Numbered from the stretch's first letter, positions 1-7,825 are shown. The stretch is DNA of 22,476 nucleotides from an uncultured Clostridia bacterium (GCA_947632425.1 CANRPG010000009.1:1-22476), one strand, 5' to 3'. A program made the numbers and translations. The notes: generated by a model from the letters alone, not told the origin.

Positions 1-181
1 AATTGAATATTTCTGCGCACTTATACAAAAATGAAACAGAGAAATCCTTTTCGCCGTTTTCTATCTTTTCGTAATCGCTCTTTGATATACCTGTAAGATC
101 GCTGAATTCTTCTATAGTAAGGTCACAGGCAGTTCTCAGCCCTTTAAGTCTGTAGCCGACTTCTTTCATATTGTATTCCAT
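1..181 (-). CDS. Xre-family helix-turn-helix regulator, partial (C-terminus beyond window edge)
   Basis: Only the first 60 codons are in the window; the reading frame runs off the left edge. The visible part is a Cro/C1-type helix-turn-helix: a lead-in (KEVGYRLKGLR), then helices around residues 20-45 (LTIEEFSDLTGISKSDYEKIENG), a typical Xre DNA-binding unit. The ATG at 179-181 is preceded by a GAGG (193-196, 10 nt upstream) that lies inside the last codons of the upstream phosphatase gene. The stop of that gene is only 7 nt away, so the two are co-transcribed and probably translationally coupled. In Clostridia such N-terminal HTH units are often followed by a cupin sensor domain, but that part is not visible, so ligand and targets are unknown. 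Confidence 0.8.
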   Translation of the reverse strand, partial: MEYNMKEVGYRLKGLRTACDLTIEEFSDLTGISKSDYEKIENGEKDFSVSFLYKCAEIFN

Positions 182-188
182 AAATTTA

Positions 189-848
189 TCAACCTCGCAA
201 TAATTTGATAACAGAGCCGCAAAGCTCCTTCGGCGAATCTATAACGATATCGCAGCAAGAATTTTCAAGCACATCTCTGCCGCGGTATCCCCACGAGCAG
301 CCTATGCACTTTAAGCCGGCGTTTTTCGCCGTTTGCACGTCAACGTCTGAATCGCCCACAATAACGCAGTCGTCTTTCGATACGCCGAGCTGCGCCATTA
401 TGCTGAAAATAATGTCAGGCTGCGGTTTCTTTCTGACATTCTCCCGACTTCCCTGTATCAAATCGAACATACCTTCGCCAAACAGTGCATTGACTATTTT
501 TCTGCAAAACTCAAAAGGCTTGTTGCTTGCCACCGCAAGTTTCGCTCCGTTTTCTTTAAGACGAAGCAGAGCCTCTTCAATGCCATTGTAAGGCAGCGTT
601 TTGCACAGACATCTCTCCTCATATAGAGCAGAAAAGCGATCAAATACAGTCTTCTCGGTAATCGTTCCCCTGATATTTTCGGGAACAGACCTTGTAACGA
701 GCATTTTTGTGCCGTTGCCGACAAACATTCTGTACTCCTCGTAAGAATGAAGCGGCAGATCCAGCTCACTCAATGCGCCGTTCACACTGTCGCCAAGGTC
801 GAATAATGAATTGACAAGTGTACCGTCGAGATCAAAGATGACAGTCAT
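189..848 (-). CDS. HAD-superfamily hydrolase, phosphoglycolate-phosphatase-like
   Basis: Probable cytoplasmic phosphatase of the Gph/PGP-like HAD subfamily, 219 aa. Motif I is FDLDGTL (nucleophile Asp6, acid/base Asp8), motif II is the VASNK segment, motif III is the Lys of RKKPQPD, and motif IV is GDSDVD, which binds Mg. A helical cap lies between motifs I and II. I chose the ATG at 846-848 because AGAGGTG (857-863) sits 8 nt upstream. The in-frame ATG at 867-869 has no such site, and the promoter's predicted start (near 881) leaves it only about 12 nt of leader. The substrate cannot be fixed from sequence: phosphoglycolate, pyrophosphate (PpaX-like) or a sugar phosphate are all possible. 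It is the first gene of a unit that continues into the Xre regulator. Confidence 0.85.
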   Translation of the reverse strand: MTVIFDLDGTLVNSLFDLGDSVNGALSELDLPLHSYEEYRMFVGNGTKMLVTRSVPENIRGTITEKTVFDRFSALYEERCLCKTLPYNGIEEALLRLKENGAKLAVASNKPFEFCRKIVNALFGEGMFDLIQGSRENVRKKPQPDIIFSIMAQLGVSKDDCVIVGDSDVDVQTAKNAGLKCIGCSWGYRGRDVLENSCCDIVIDSPKELCGSVIKLLRG

Positions 849-887
849 CTTATCCGCACCTCTAAGCATTACATAATTAGTTTACAT

Positions 888-896
888 ATTATATCA
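888..896 (-). promoter_or_regulatory. Extended -10 promoter of the HAD-Xre operon
   Basis: On the minus strand this reads TGATATAAT, a perfect extended -10 (TGnTATAAT). The predicted start is near 881, giving a leader of about 33 nt to the ATG at 848. No good -35 is present at 17 nt; a weak TTCATA lies 20 nt upstream. An extended -10 can work without a -35. Confidence 0.7.
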
Positions 897-1015
897 CAAA
901 TAAATTAAATTTTTATGAACATACTATGTACTATTTATTACTTGTTGCGTTTCTTCCCTAATATTTGGGCGTTTGTACAAAAACCATGCCTTTAATACCT
1001 ATGATAAAATTATTC

Positions 1016-1044
1016 TTGCACTAAAACGTTTTATATGTTATACT
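1016..1044 (+). promoter_or_regulatory. Sigma-A type promoter of the GH3 gene
   Basis: TTGCAC (1016-1021), a 17-nt spacer, then TATACT (1039-1044) with TG one base upstream (extended -10). The predicted transcription start is near 1051, about 40 nt before the ATG. The ribosome binding site AGGAGG (1078-1083) is 7 nt from the ATG at 1091. Confidence 0.8.
1022..1033 (+). promoter_or_regulatory. Candidate LacI-family operator in the GH3 promoter spacer
   Basis: TAAAACGTTTTA is a perfect 12-bp palindrome with a central CG, the hallmark of LacI/GalR-type operators. It lies between the -35 and -10 boxes, where a bound repressor would block RNA polymerase. LacI-type control of beta-glucosidase genes is common in Bacillota; the regulator itself is not in this window, so the assignment is inference. 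Confidence 0.45.
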
Positions 1045-1057
1045 TAAAATAACATAT
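1033..1057 (+). repeat. Inverted repeat spanning the GH3 -10 box and transcription start
   Basis: ATATGTTA (1033-1040) and TAACATAT (1050-1057) are perfect 8-bp arms separated by 9 nt. The repeat covers the -10 element and the predicted start site, so it could be a second operator. The sequence is AT-rich, which raises the odds of chance symmetry. Confidence 0.4.
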
Positions 1058-1090
1058 TACCGAGTATTTTCGGTCTTAGGAGGTCAAACA

Positions 1091-3370
1091 ATGAATATAG
1101 AAAAAATACTTTCCGAAATGATGCTTGAAGAAAAGGCATCACTGTGTTCGGGCAGCGATTTCTGGCACACAAAGGCGCTGGAGCGTTTCGACATTGAGCC
1201 TATAATGCTTTCAGACGGCCCTCACGGTCTTAGAAAGACCAACCGCAACCATTGCAAAACGGAAGCGAACGACGAGACTGCAATTGCGGTATGCTTCCCT
1301 GCTGCCTGCGCAACGGCATCTTCGTTTGACAAAACGCTTCTTGAAAAAATGGGCAAGGCTATCGGTGATGAATGTCAGGCTGAGGATATAGCTGTAATAC
1401 TTGGCCCGGGTGTGAACATAAAACGCTCTCCCCTTTGCGGCAGAAACTTTGAGTATTTCTCCGAAGACCCCTATCTTGCATCACATCAGGCAGCGGCGCT
1501 AATAAAGGGCATACAGAGCAAGGGTGTTGGAACTTCTATAAAACACTTTGCCTGCAACAATCAGGAAACACGCAGAATGGCTGTAAGCGCAAATGTTGAC
1601 GAACGCACGCTGCACGAGATATATCTCAGCGCTTTTGAATACGCTATAAAAGAGACCAAGCCGTGGACTGTCATGGCATCGTATAATCGCATCAATGGCG
1701 AATATACCACGCAGAGCAAATATCTGCTGACCGATATACTTCGCGATAAATGGGGCTTCAAAGGTCTTGTAATGAGCGACTGGGGCGCAGTTGACGAGCG
1801 CGAAAAGGGCGTTGAGGCAGGGCTCGACCTGCAAATGCCCTCCTGCCATGGCAAGACTGACGAAATAATAGTTGAAGCCGTTAAAAGCGGAAAACTTGAC
1901 GAAAAGTACGTTGACGAATGCGTAAGAAACGTTCTGAAGCTTTATGACAAATACAAGACCAACCACAAGGGCGGTCAGTGGGATCCGAAAAAAGACCACG
2001 AACTTTCGCGGAAGATAGCGACCGAGTGTGCTGTACTTCTTAAAAACGACGGCGACATACTGCCTCTTGACAATAGCAAAAAGATTTGCTTTATCGGCGC
2101 ATTTGCTAAAACGCCGCGTTTTCAGGGCGGCGGTTCTTCGCACATAGAATGTACTGAGATAACCTCGGCTCTCGATGCCGTTAAAGAATACTGCGATGTA
2201 AAATTTGCTTTGGGCTTTGAGGCAGAGAGTAACGACCCCGATGAAAAGCTTATCTCAGAAGCTGTGGAGCTTGCCAAAAACAGCGATGTTGCGGTAATAT
2301 TTGCAGGTCTGCCCGATTCGTTCGAGTATGAGGGCGGCGACAGAAAGCATATGCGAATGCCCGACTGCCAGTGCGAGCTTATCAAACGTGCAGCGGCTGT
2401 AAACAAGAATATAGTAGTCGTGCTGCACAACGGCTCGCCGATGGAAATGCCGTGGCTTGACAACGCAAAGGGCGTGCTTGAAATGTATCTTGCCGGTCAG
2501 GCCAGCGGCGGCGCGGTTTGTGACCTGCTGTTTGGCAAAGTGAACCCCAGCGGCAAGCTTGCCGAGACATTCCCTCTCTGCCACGAAGATACCCCTGCGT
2601 TTATAGGTGAATTCGGCTGCGGCGACAACGTATATTACAACGAGGGCTTATATGTAGGCTACCGCTGGTATGACAAACGCAAGCTGCCTGTGCTTTTCCC
2701 GTTTGGTTACGGACTTAGCTACACTAAATTTGAATATTCAGATATAAAGCTGTCGGCAGATGAAATAAACGCCGACGGTGAACTTACTGTGAGCGTTACT
2801 GTTAAAAATATAGGCAGCAGAGCAGGAAAAGAAGTTGTTCAGCTGTATGTGAGCGACAAGCACTCCTCGGTTGACAGACCTGTTCGTGAGCTTAAAGGCT
2901 ATGAAAAAGTAGCTCTTGAAGCAGGCGAAAGCAAGAAAGTATTCTTCAAGCTGGATAAGAGCGCCTTTGCATATTACAGCACCGACGAACACGACTGGGT
3001 AGTTGAGGACGGCAGATACGACATCGAGATAGGCGCATCTTCAAGAGACATAAGGCAGTCGGCGTACATTTTCATAAACAACGGATATCTGCCCAAAGTG
3101 CGCTTTACCATAAACAGCATTGTAGGCGACATTCTCGCCCACCCTGCCGCGGCTGAAGTTTTTGTAGACTTTATCAAATCCGAAGTTGCCAAAGAAGGCG
3201 GTCAGGTAGGCATACAGAGCGTTGACGACTTCCCTGCCGATCTTATGCAGGTATTTTCGGACATGAGCGTGCGCACAACGCTTGATTTTGTATCATCTAA
3301 AGGCATAACGCGCGAAAAGCTTATTGCCACATTAAACAGGCTCAACGACATTGTAAACGACGAAAAGTAA
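1091..3370 (+). CDS. Glycoside hydrolase family 3 beta-glucosidase-type enzyme
   Basis: 759 aa, no signal peptide, so probably cytoplasmic and acting on imported short oligosaccharides by a retaining mechanism. The N-terminal barrel holds the substrate-binding SDGPHG (Asp42), GRNFEYFSEDP (118-127), KHF (151-153) and the nucleophile Asp230 in VMSDWGA. The second alpha/beta domain has the likely acid/base Glu414 in FEYEGGDR, which matches the SxEGxDR motif of family 3 glucosidases. A fibronectin-III-like domain follows at about 570-665, then a mostly helical tail of some 90 residues beyond the usual end. Transcribed alone from a palindrome-rich promoter. No strong terminator follows its stop, so transcripts may run on through the SpoVM-like gene to the hairpin at 3517-3546. 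Whether it prefers glucosides or xylosides cannot be told from sequence. Confidence 0.93.
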   Translation: MNIEKILSEMMLEEKASLCSGSDFWHTKALERFDIEPIMLSDGPHGLRKTNRNHCKTEANDETAIAVCFPAACATASSFDKTLLEKMGKAIGDECQAEDIAVILGPGVNIKRSPLCGRNFEYFSEDPYLASHQAAALIKGIQSKGVGTSIKHFACNNQETRRMAVSANVDERTLHEIYLSAFEYAIKETKPWTVMASYNRINGEYTTQSKYLLTDILRDKWGFKGLVMSDWGAVDEREKGVEAGLDLQMPSCHGKTDEIIVEAVKSGKLDEKYVDECVRNVLKLYDKYKTNHKGGQWDPKKDHELSRKIATECAVLLKNDGDILPLDNSKKICFIGAFAKTPRFQGGGSSHIECTEITSALDAVKEYCDVKFALGFEAESNDPDEKLISEAVELAKNSDVAVIFAGLPDSFEYEGGDRKHMRMPDCQCELIKRAAAVNKNIVVVLHNGSPMEMPWLDNAKGVLEMYLAGQASGGAVCDLLFGKVNPSGKLAETFPLCHEDTPAFIGEFGCGDNVYYNEGLYVGYRWYDKRKLPVLFPFGYGLSYTKFEYSDIKLSADEINADGELTVSVTVKNIGSRAGKEVVQLYVSDKHSSVDRPVRELKGYEKVALEAGESKKVFFKLDKSAFAYYSTDEHDWVVEDGRYDIEIGASSRDIRQSAYIFINNGYLPKVRFTINSIVGDILAHPAAAEVFVDFIKSEVAKEGGQVGIQSVDDFPADLMQVFSDMSVRTTLDFVSSKGITREKLIATLNRLNDIVNDEK

Positions 3371-3425
3371 CGCATTTGCCGCCTGCGGAATATTATGTAG
3401 TAAATTTCGTTATGGGGGTATTTGA

Positions 3426-3509
3426 ATGAAAATAATCGTCATCAAGCCGCCTAAAGTTGTGGCTGGAGCGCTGAGGCTGGTATTCGGCATAAAAAAGTGC
3501 CGGAGCTGA
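3426..3509 (+). CDS. spoVM: SpoVM-like sporulation peptide
   Basis: A 27-codon gene, ATG at 3426 and TGA at 3507-3509, with GGGGG (3414-3418) 7 nt upstream. The product reads MKIIVIKPPKVVAGALRLVF then GIKKCRS. Compared without gaps to Bacillus subtilis SpoVM (26 aa, from memory), it shares M1, K2, I6, K7, P9, K10, G14, R17 and G21, including Pro9, which is needed for that peptide's preference for convex membrane. SpoVM is an amphipathic helix that marks the forespore surface and anchors SpoIVA for coat and cortex assembly. In B. subtilis spoVM lies just beyond prpC-prkC-rsgA-rpe-thiN, and here it lies just beyond rsgA, on the opposite strand. I see no clear SigE promoter in the 55 nt after the GH3 gene; expression could be by read-through or from a promoter inside that gene. 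Confidence 0.85.
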   Translation: MKIIVIKPPKVVAGALRLVFGIKKCRS

Positions 3510-3516
3510 AAAGAAA

Positions 3517-3546
3517 TATCCGTCGGAGAAATATCTTCGGCGGATA
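3517..3546. terminator. Bidirectional terminator between spoVM and rsgA
   Basis: ATCCGTCGGAGA (3518-3529), a 4-nt loop, and TCTTCGGCGGAT (3534-3545) form a 12-bp stem with two G-U pairs, plus a closing T-A pair. T-rich tracts follow on both strands (AATTTTATTGCTTTTT on plus, ATTTCTTTTC on minus). It starts 7 nt after the spoVM stop and 3 nt after the rsgA stop, so it ends both convergent units. Confidence 0.85.
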
Positions 3547-3549
3547 ATT

Positions 3550-4464
3550 TTATTGCTTTTTATATTGTTTGTACTTCCACTCGGGAATGAGTTTCGCTTC
3601 ATCATACATAGCTTTGTAGCTTTCGTGGCGCGAGGAACATATTTTGCCCTCTGCCATAGCTTCAAGTACAGCACAGCCGCTTTCTTTGGTATGGCTGCAA
3701 TTTATAAATCTGCATTTGCCAAGGTAAGGTCTGAACTCGCGAAAGCACTCTGCCAGATCTTCTTTGAAAATTATATCATACTGCGAAGTATCAAAGCTTG
3801 AAAAGCCGGGCGTATCTGCAACATAGCCGCCGCCCGAAAGTTTATAAAGCGAAACGTGCCGTGTGGTGTGTCTGCCTCTGCCAAGTTTGCGGCTTATTTC
3901 TGCGGTCTTTTCTTTCAAATCAGGAAACATACCGTTGAGCAGTGTTGTTTTGCCGACCCCCGTATTTCCTGCAAACGCCGATACCTGACCGCTTATGCGC
4001 TGTTTCAGCACATCGGCAAGGGCTTCATCGCCGCCGCTTATACAGAACACCTCAACTCCGCAGTCGTTATAAAGCTTTTTTAGCTCGTCGGCAGGCGTTA
4101 TATCGGTTTTTGTAAAGACTATTATAGGGTCTATATTTTTATACTCTGCAACGGCTATAAATTTATCAAGCAGCAGCAAATTCGGCGATGGCTGACAGGA
4201 CGACACGACAAGTATCAGATTATCGATATTCGCAAGCGGCGGACGAACGATAAAATTTTTGCGGTCACTGACTTCAACGATAACGCCCTTGCCCTCGCCC
4301 ATCTGCACTATTGAAACAATATCGCCGCAGCAGGGCGAAATGCCCTTATTTCTGAACGAACCTCTCGCGGTACATTCATATACACTATCGGAGACATCTA
4401 CAAAATAAATGCCTCCGATAAGTTTTACTATCGTACCCGAGAATTTTTTATTCTCACAATCCAT
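3550..4464 (-). CDS. rsgA: Ribosome small-subunit-dependent GTPase RsgA (YloQ/CpgA)
   Basis: 304 aa. A circularly permuted GTPase that helps mature the 30S subunit and is released by GTP hydrolysis. Order: OB-fold domain (about 1-70), G4 as TKTD (118-121), G1 as GNTGVGKTT (166-174), RHTT (G2, around 198-201), G3 as DTPG (217-220), then a zinc domain with Cys251, Cys256, His258 and Cys264. Last gene of the long operon, 7 nt after the prkC stop. There is no visible Shine-Dalgarno sequence ahead of its ATG, so it probably relies on ribosomes finishing prkC. In B. subtilis PrkC phosphorylates this protein, so the adjacency makes functional sense. Confidence 0.95.
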   Translation of the reverse strand: MDCENKKFSGTIVKLIGGIYFVDVSDSVYECTARGSFRNKGISPCCGDIVSIVQMGEGKGVIVEVSDRKNFIVRPPLANIDNLILVVSSCQPSPNLLLLDKFIAVAEYKNIDPIIVFTKTDITPADELKKLYNDCGVEVFCISGGDEALADVLKQRISGQVSAFAGNTGVGKTTLLNGMFPDLKEKTAEISRKLGRGRHTTRHVSLYKLSGGGYVADTPGFSSFDTSQYDIIFKEDLAECFREFRPYLGKCRFINCSHTKESGCAVLEAMAEGKICSSRHESYKAMYDEAKLIPEWKYKQYKKQ

Positions 4465-4471
4465 ATAAGTT

Positions 4472-6997
4472 TTAATCTATCTTATCAAACTTGCTTTTAT
4501 CAGCAAAAATATGTTTGACGGCATCCCGATATCCGATATAGTTGTCGTAATATGCATCGAACGTCGTAAATTCATCACCCTCATTGAAAGTCTTGACAGG
4601 TGTTGACGGATCGGTTGGATCAAAGAACCAACCTGATGAATTAGCTCTATAAGTACCTTTCTCTTCGTCAGGAAGATCATAATAAGTAGGTTCTTCCTGC
4701 GGCTGAGTTACAGGCGGTTCGGTAACTATGGGTGTAACTCCGTCAGCAGTTATTGTAAGGTTGCCTGTTACGCCCTTTACGGTATATGTGCCGTCGGCAT
4801 TTGGAGAGAGCGCAGAGCCGTTTACTCTTACTACCATAGAGCCGGAATTATATCCGCTTCTTACAGTTACCGAGAACGAATAGTCGCTGCCGTCGGTAAC
4901 TGTAGATGCGCCAGAGAAGGATACTCCTTCCACCTGTGAGAAGCTTACTGTATAAGTAGCCTTTGTAGTGGTCTCAACAATGCTTATGAACGCATTCTTG
5001 TCAACGGAAGTCTGTGTTGCAGTCTTTGCGTTGAAATCAACGGTAAATACCGCATACTTGACTGCCTTATTTGTCTTGGCATTTACGGCTTCGACCATAA
5101 GTGTCTGAACGCCCTTGCCGCTTATGCCCTTTATCGTTATGTTATTGCCTGCATAGTATTCGGCTTTATCAAGCGTTGAGTGCTGTATAACAGCTCCCGA
5201 ATCGTTGTAAACATTGAATGTGAACGAACCGCTTGCGCCTGCCGGTATCGGTATCGAAAGGTCTACAGAACCTGTGCCCTCAACGCCCGTGGAAACGCCT
5301 ATTATTATCTCCTGATCGCGAGGAATAGATGTGCCTTCCATAACGCTCTGGCTTACTACTGTTCCCTTTGCAGGGTCTTTCACGTCAACATCTTTGAACT
5401 GCACGTTGGTAAATCTCTTTGCCGAAAGAGCTTCCTGAGCTTCCTCTTTTGTAAGACCTATTACCTTGGGCATTTCCGAACTGTTGGAAAGAGGTCCATA
5501 GCTTACATAAACAACTATAGTTGAGCCTGCTTCTGCGCTCTTTCCGCTTTCGGGATCGACCTTGAATATAACGTCTACATCATACTGGTCGTTCCAGTCT
5601 GACATCTTCTTTACCTCAAAGCCGAGCTGTTTAAGGTTATTCTCTATAGAATCGCTGTATTTGTGACCTACAAGGTCATCGGGCACCTGTATCATTCTGG
5701 GACCTTTGCTGACCTTTACGCTCACGTTTATGCCTTTCTTTGAGGTCTTGCCCTCGGCAACGCTCTGATCGAATATCAAGCCTTCGCCGTATTCGGAATT
5801 GTACTCCTCAACAACGTCGAAGTTTATCATATCTTTATACTGCTCTGCCGCCTGCGTATAAACTGTATTTATAAGGTTAGGCATTTCAAAAGAATCATCA
5901 TTGTTAGACTTATTGAACTTGCTTATTACACCGAAAATTACAACGCACGCAACAATAACTACTGCAACAGCAGAAGCGCAGAGTATCGGGAAAACGTAGC
6001 TTTTTCTGGGTTCTTCATCTTCTTCATCATCATATTCGTCGTCAAACTCGTCTGCTTCATCTTCCTCGTATTTCTTAGAGGCAGCAGGCGTTACCGGGGT
6101 AAAGTATCTTGTACCCTCGCTGTCATCATCTTCCTCATCTTCACGTGGAATATATCCGAAAACGACCGACTGATCCATTTTGAAAGTATCGATATCCTTT
6201 ATCATCTCGGCAGCCGACTGATAACGCTTTGCAGGCTCTTTTTCCACGGCGTGCATAACTATCTCTTCGAGAGCCTCGGGAATAGAGGGCACATATGTAC
6301 GCGGAAAAGTAGGCTGCTCCTGCATATGCATAAGCGCGATAGAAACAGGGTTTTCGCCGTCGAACATCTTTCTGCCGGTGAGCATTTCATACAGCATAAC
6401 ACCAACGGAATATATATCGCTTCTCTCGTCGGTATAGTCTCCCCTTGCCTGTTCGGGTGAGATATAGTGAACAGAGCCTATAGTCTTTTCAGACATGGTC
6501 TTGCCGTCAACTCTTGAAAATCTGGCAATACCAAAGTCCATGACCTTTATAGTACCGTCAGCAAACAGCATAATGTTCTGCGGCTTTATATCACGGTGAA
6601 TAATGCCCCTGTCATGCGCGTGCTGCAAAGCTCTGAGTATCTGCGTTATAAAGTGCAGTGCATCTTTCCAGCGCAGCGCGCCCTGCTGCTCGATAAACTC
6701 TTTCAGCGTTATACCATCGATATACTCCATAACGATAAACTGAATGTCATCGTTAAAACCAACATCGTATATCTTTACGATATTCGGGTGCGAGAGTACA
6801 GCTATAGCCTTGCTCTCGTTTCTGAAACGCTTCAGAAACTCCTCGTTCTCGGAAAACTCTGGCTTGAGTATCTTCACAGCGACAACTCTGTTTTCCATAA
6901 TGTCAACTGCCTTGTATACGTCAGCCATTCCTCCTATGCCGATAAGCTCCGTTATTTCGTATCTTCCGTCAAGCTTTTTGCCGATATTAAGATCCAT
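4472..6997 (-). CDS. prkC: PASTA-domain Ser/Thr protein kinase with extended ectodomain
   Basis: 841 aa membrane kinase of the PrkC/Stk1 type, which senses muropeptides or lipid II outside and phosphorylates translation, wall and metabolic proteins inside. Kinase domain about 10-275: glycine loop, Lys42 (VAVKIL), HRDIKPQN with catalytic Asp136, and DFG with Asp154. A very acidic linker (about 284-330) precedes one membrane helix (335-358). Three PASTA repeats lie at about 371-432, 435-501 and 508-570. Beyond them are two more beta-rich stretches (577-655 and 682-757) and a Pro/acidic then aromatic-rich tail of about 80 residues. This is well over the roughly 650 residues of B. subtilis PrkC. 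Start at the ATG 6995-6997: AGGAG is 8 nt upstream, whereas the in-frame GTG at 7004-7006 overlaps that site. Follows the prpC stop by 27 nt, the usual kinase-phosphatase pair. Confidence 0.95.
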   Translation of the reverse strand: MDLNIGKKLDGRYEITELIGIGGMADVYKAVDIMENRVVAVKILKPEFSENEEFLKRFRNESKAIAVLSHPNIVKIYDVGFNDDIQFIVMEYIDGITLKEFIEQQGALRWKDALHFITQILRALQHAHDRGIIHRDIKPQNIMLFADGTIKVMDFGIARFSRVDGKTMSEKTIGSVHYISPEQARGDYTDERSDIYSVGVMLYEMLTGRKMFDGENPVSIALMHMQEQPTFPRTYVPSIPEALEEIVMHAVEKEPAKRYQSAAEMIKDIDTFKMDQSVVFGYIPREDEEDDDSEGTRYFTPVTPAASKKYEEDEADEFDDEYDDEEDEEPRKSYVFPILCASAVAVVIVACVVIFGVISKFNKSNNDDSFEMPNLINTVYTQAAEQYKDMINFDVVEEYNSEYGEGLIFDQSVAEGKTSKKGINVSVKVSKGPRMIQVPDDLVGHKYSDSIENNLKQLGFEVKKMSDWNDQYDVDVIFKVDPESGKSAEAGSTIVVYVSYGPLSNSSEMPKVIGLTKEEAQEALSAKRFTNVQFKDVDVKDPAKGTVVSQSVMEGTSIPRDQEIIIGVSTGVEGTGSVDLSIPIPAGASGSFTFNVYNDSGAVIQHSTLDKAEYYAGNNITIKGISGKGVQTLMVEAVNAKTNKAVKYAVFTVDFNAKTATQTSVDKNAFISIVETTTKATYTVSFSQVEGVSFSGASTVTDGSDYSFSVTVRSGYNSGSMVVRVNGSALSPNADGTYTVKGVTGNLTITADGVTPIVTEPPVTQPQEEPTYYDLPDEEKGTYRANSSGWFFDPTDPSTPVKTFNEGDEFTTFDAYYDNYIGYRDAVKHIFADKSKFDKID

Positions 6998-7024
6998 TGA
7001 TTTCACTCCTATATATTAGTTATA

Positions 7025-7774
7025 TCAGTCGTAATTACAGATCATGGCGAGGGTTATATTGTCCTTGCCACCCTGAGAATTAACATAGTCAATAAGCCCG
7101 GCGACAACTTTATCGCCTTTCTCTTTGTTCTCTGAACGCGCGTGTATAGCTTCATACAGCATATCGTCGCTGCAATAGTTTGAAAGACCGTCGCTGCACA
7201 AAATTATCTCGTCACCGCGCGAAATATCTATCTCGAAGAAATCCACCTCAACTTCTTTTTCAACACCGACAGCTTTTGTTATATAGTGCCGCATATCATG
7301 TGTGGAGATCTCCTCTTTATTTATTTTGCCCTGCTCGTAAAGCATCTCAACATAGGTATGGTCAACGGTCACCTGCTCAATGCCGCTGTCTGATAGATGA
7401 TACGCTCTTGAATCGCCAACACTTGCAATATACGCAATATCGTCTTTCACTATAGCCGCAACACAAGTCGTGCCCATGCCTTTTTTCTCCTGCTCCTCGG
7501 CAGCCTTTTTGTATATCAGCGTATTCGCCGCAGATACCGCCGTAACCAGCAGATTTTTCATACTCATCGGGCTGAAACTGCTGCGGTAATTCTGCTTTAT
7601 CCTGTCATGAACAGCATTGACTGCAATACTGCTTGCAAGGCTGCCAAAGCCTGCACCGCCCATGCCGTCGCACACCACAGCGCAAACAGCGCCGTCATCG
7701 AACGAGCTGAACAAAAAGCAGTCCTGGTTTTCTTTGCGTTTCATACCGATATCACTTGCCGCACAAACAAACAA
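7025..7774 (-). CDS. prpC: PP2C-type Ser/Thr phosphatase, partner of PrkC
   Basis: 249 aa, close to B. subtilis PrpC (254). Removes phosphate from PrkC and its targets using two or three metal ions. Visible motifs: the ENQD segment (15-18), DGMGG (36-40), GDSRAY (120-125), SDGLS (194-198) and GGKDNIT (235-241), with Asp36, Asp195 and Asp238 as metal ligands. The start is a TTG at 7772-7774, supported by AGAGGTG (7782-7788) 7 nt upstream and by the fit to the family's short lead-in (ASDIG). It sits 51 nt after rlmN and 27 nt before prkC. Confidence 0.94.
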   Translation of the reverse strand: MFVCAASDIGMKRKENQDCFLFSSFDDGAVCAVVCDGMGGAGFGSLASSIAVNAVHDRIKQNYRSSFSPMSMKNLLVTAVSAANTLIYKKAAEEQEKKGMGTTCVAAIVKDDIAYIASVGDSRAYHLSDSGIEQVTVDHTYVEMLYEQGKINKEEISTHDMRHYITKAVGVEKEVEVDFFEIDISRGDEIILCSDGLSNYCSDDMLYEAIHARSENKEKGDKVVAGLIDYVNSQGGKDNITLAMICNYD

Positions 7775-7825
7775 AATATGTCACCTCTTTATGTCAGAAA
7801 GCGAACAATGCCGCCTTTTAATATA

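Noticed and set aside
919..929. ACATA-C-TATGT palindrome upstream of the HAD promoter
   Set aside because: Short arms in very AT-rich DNA and 20 or more bases from a convincing promoter element; symmetry is likely chance.
1499..2143. Minus-strand open frame of 214 codons inside the GH3 gene
   Set aside because: Fully antisense to a clear GH3 catalytic domain, with no ribosome binding site or family motif.
3371..3425. CCGC-CT-GCGG (about 3379-3389) as a terminator for the GH3 gene
   Set aside because: Only a 4-bp stem with a 2-nt gap and no T tract; too weak.
5990..6150. Biased, repeat-like sequence in prkC
   Set aside because: It encodes the Asp/Glu-rich linker before the membrane helix; the bias is codon-level low complexity, not a DNA repeat or mobile element.
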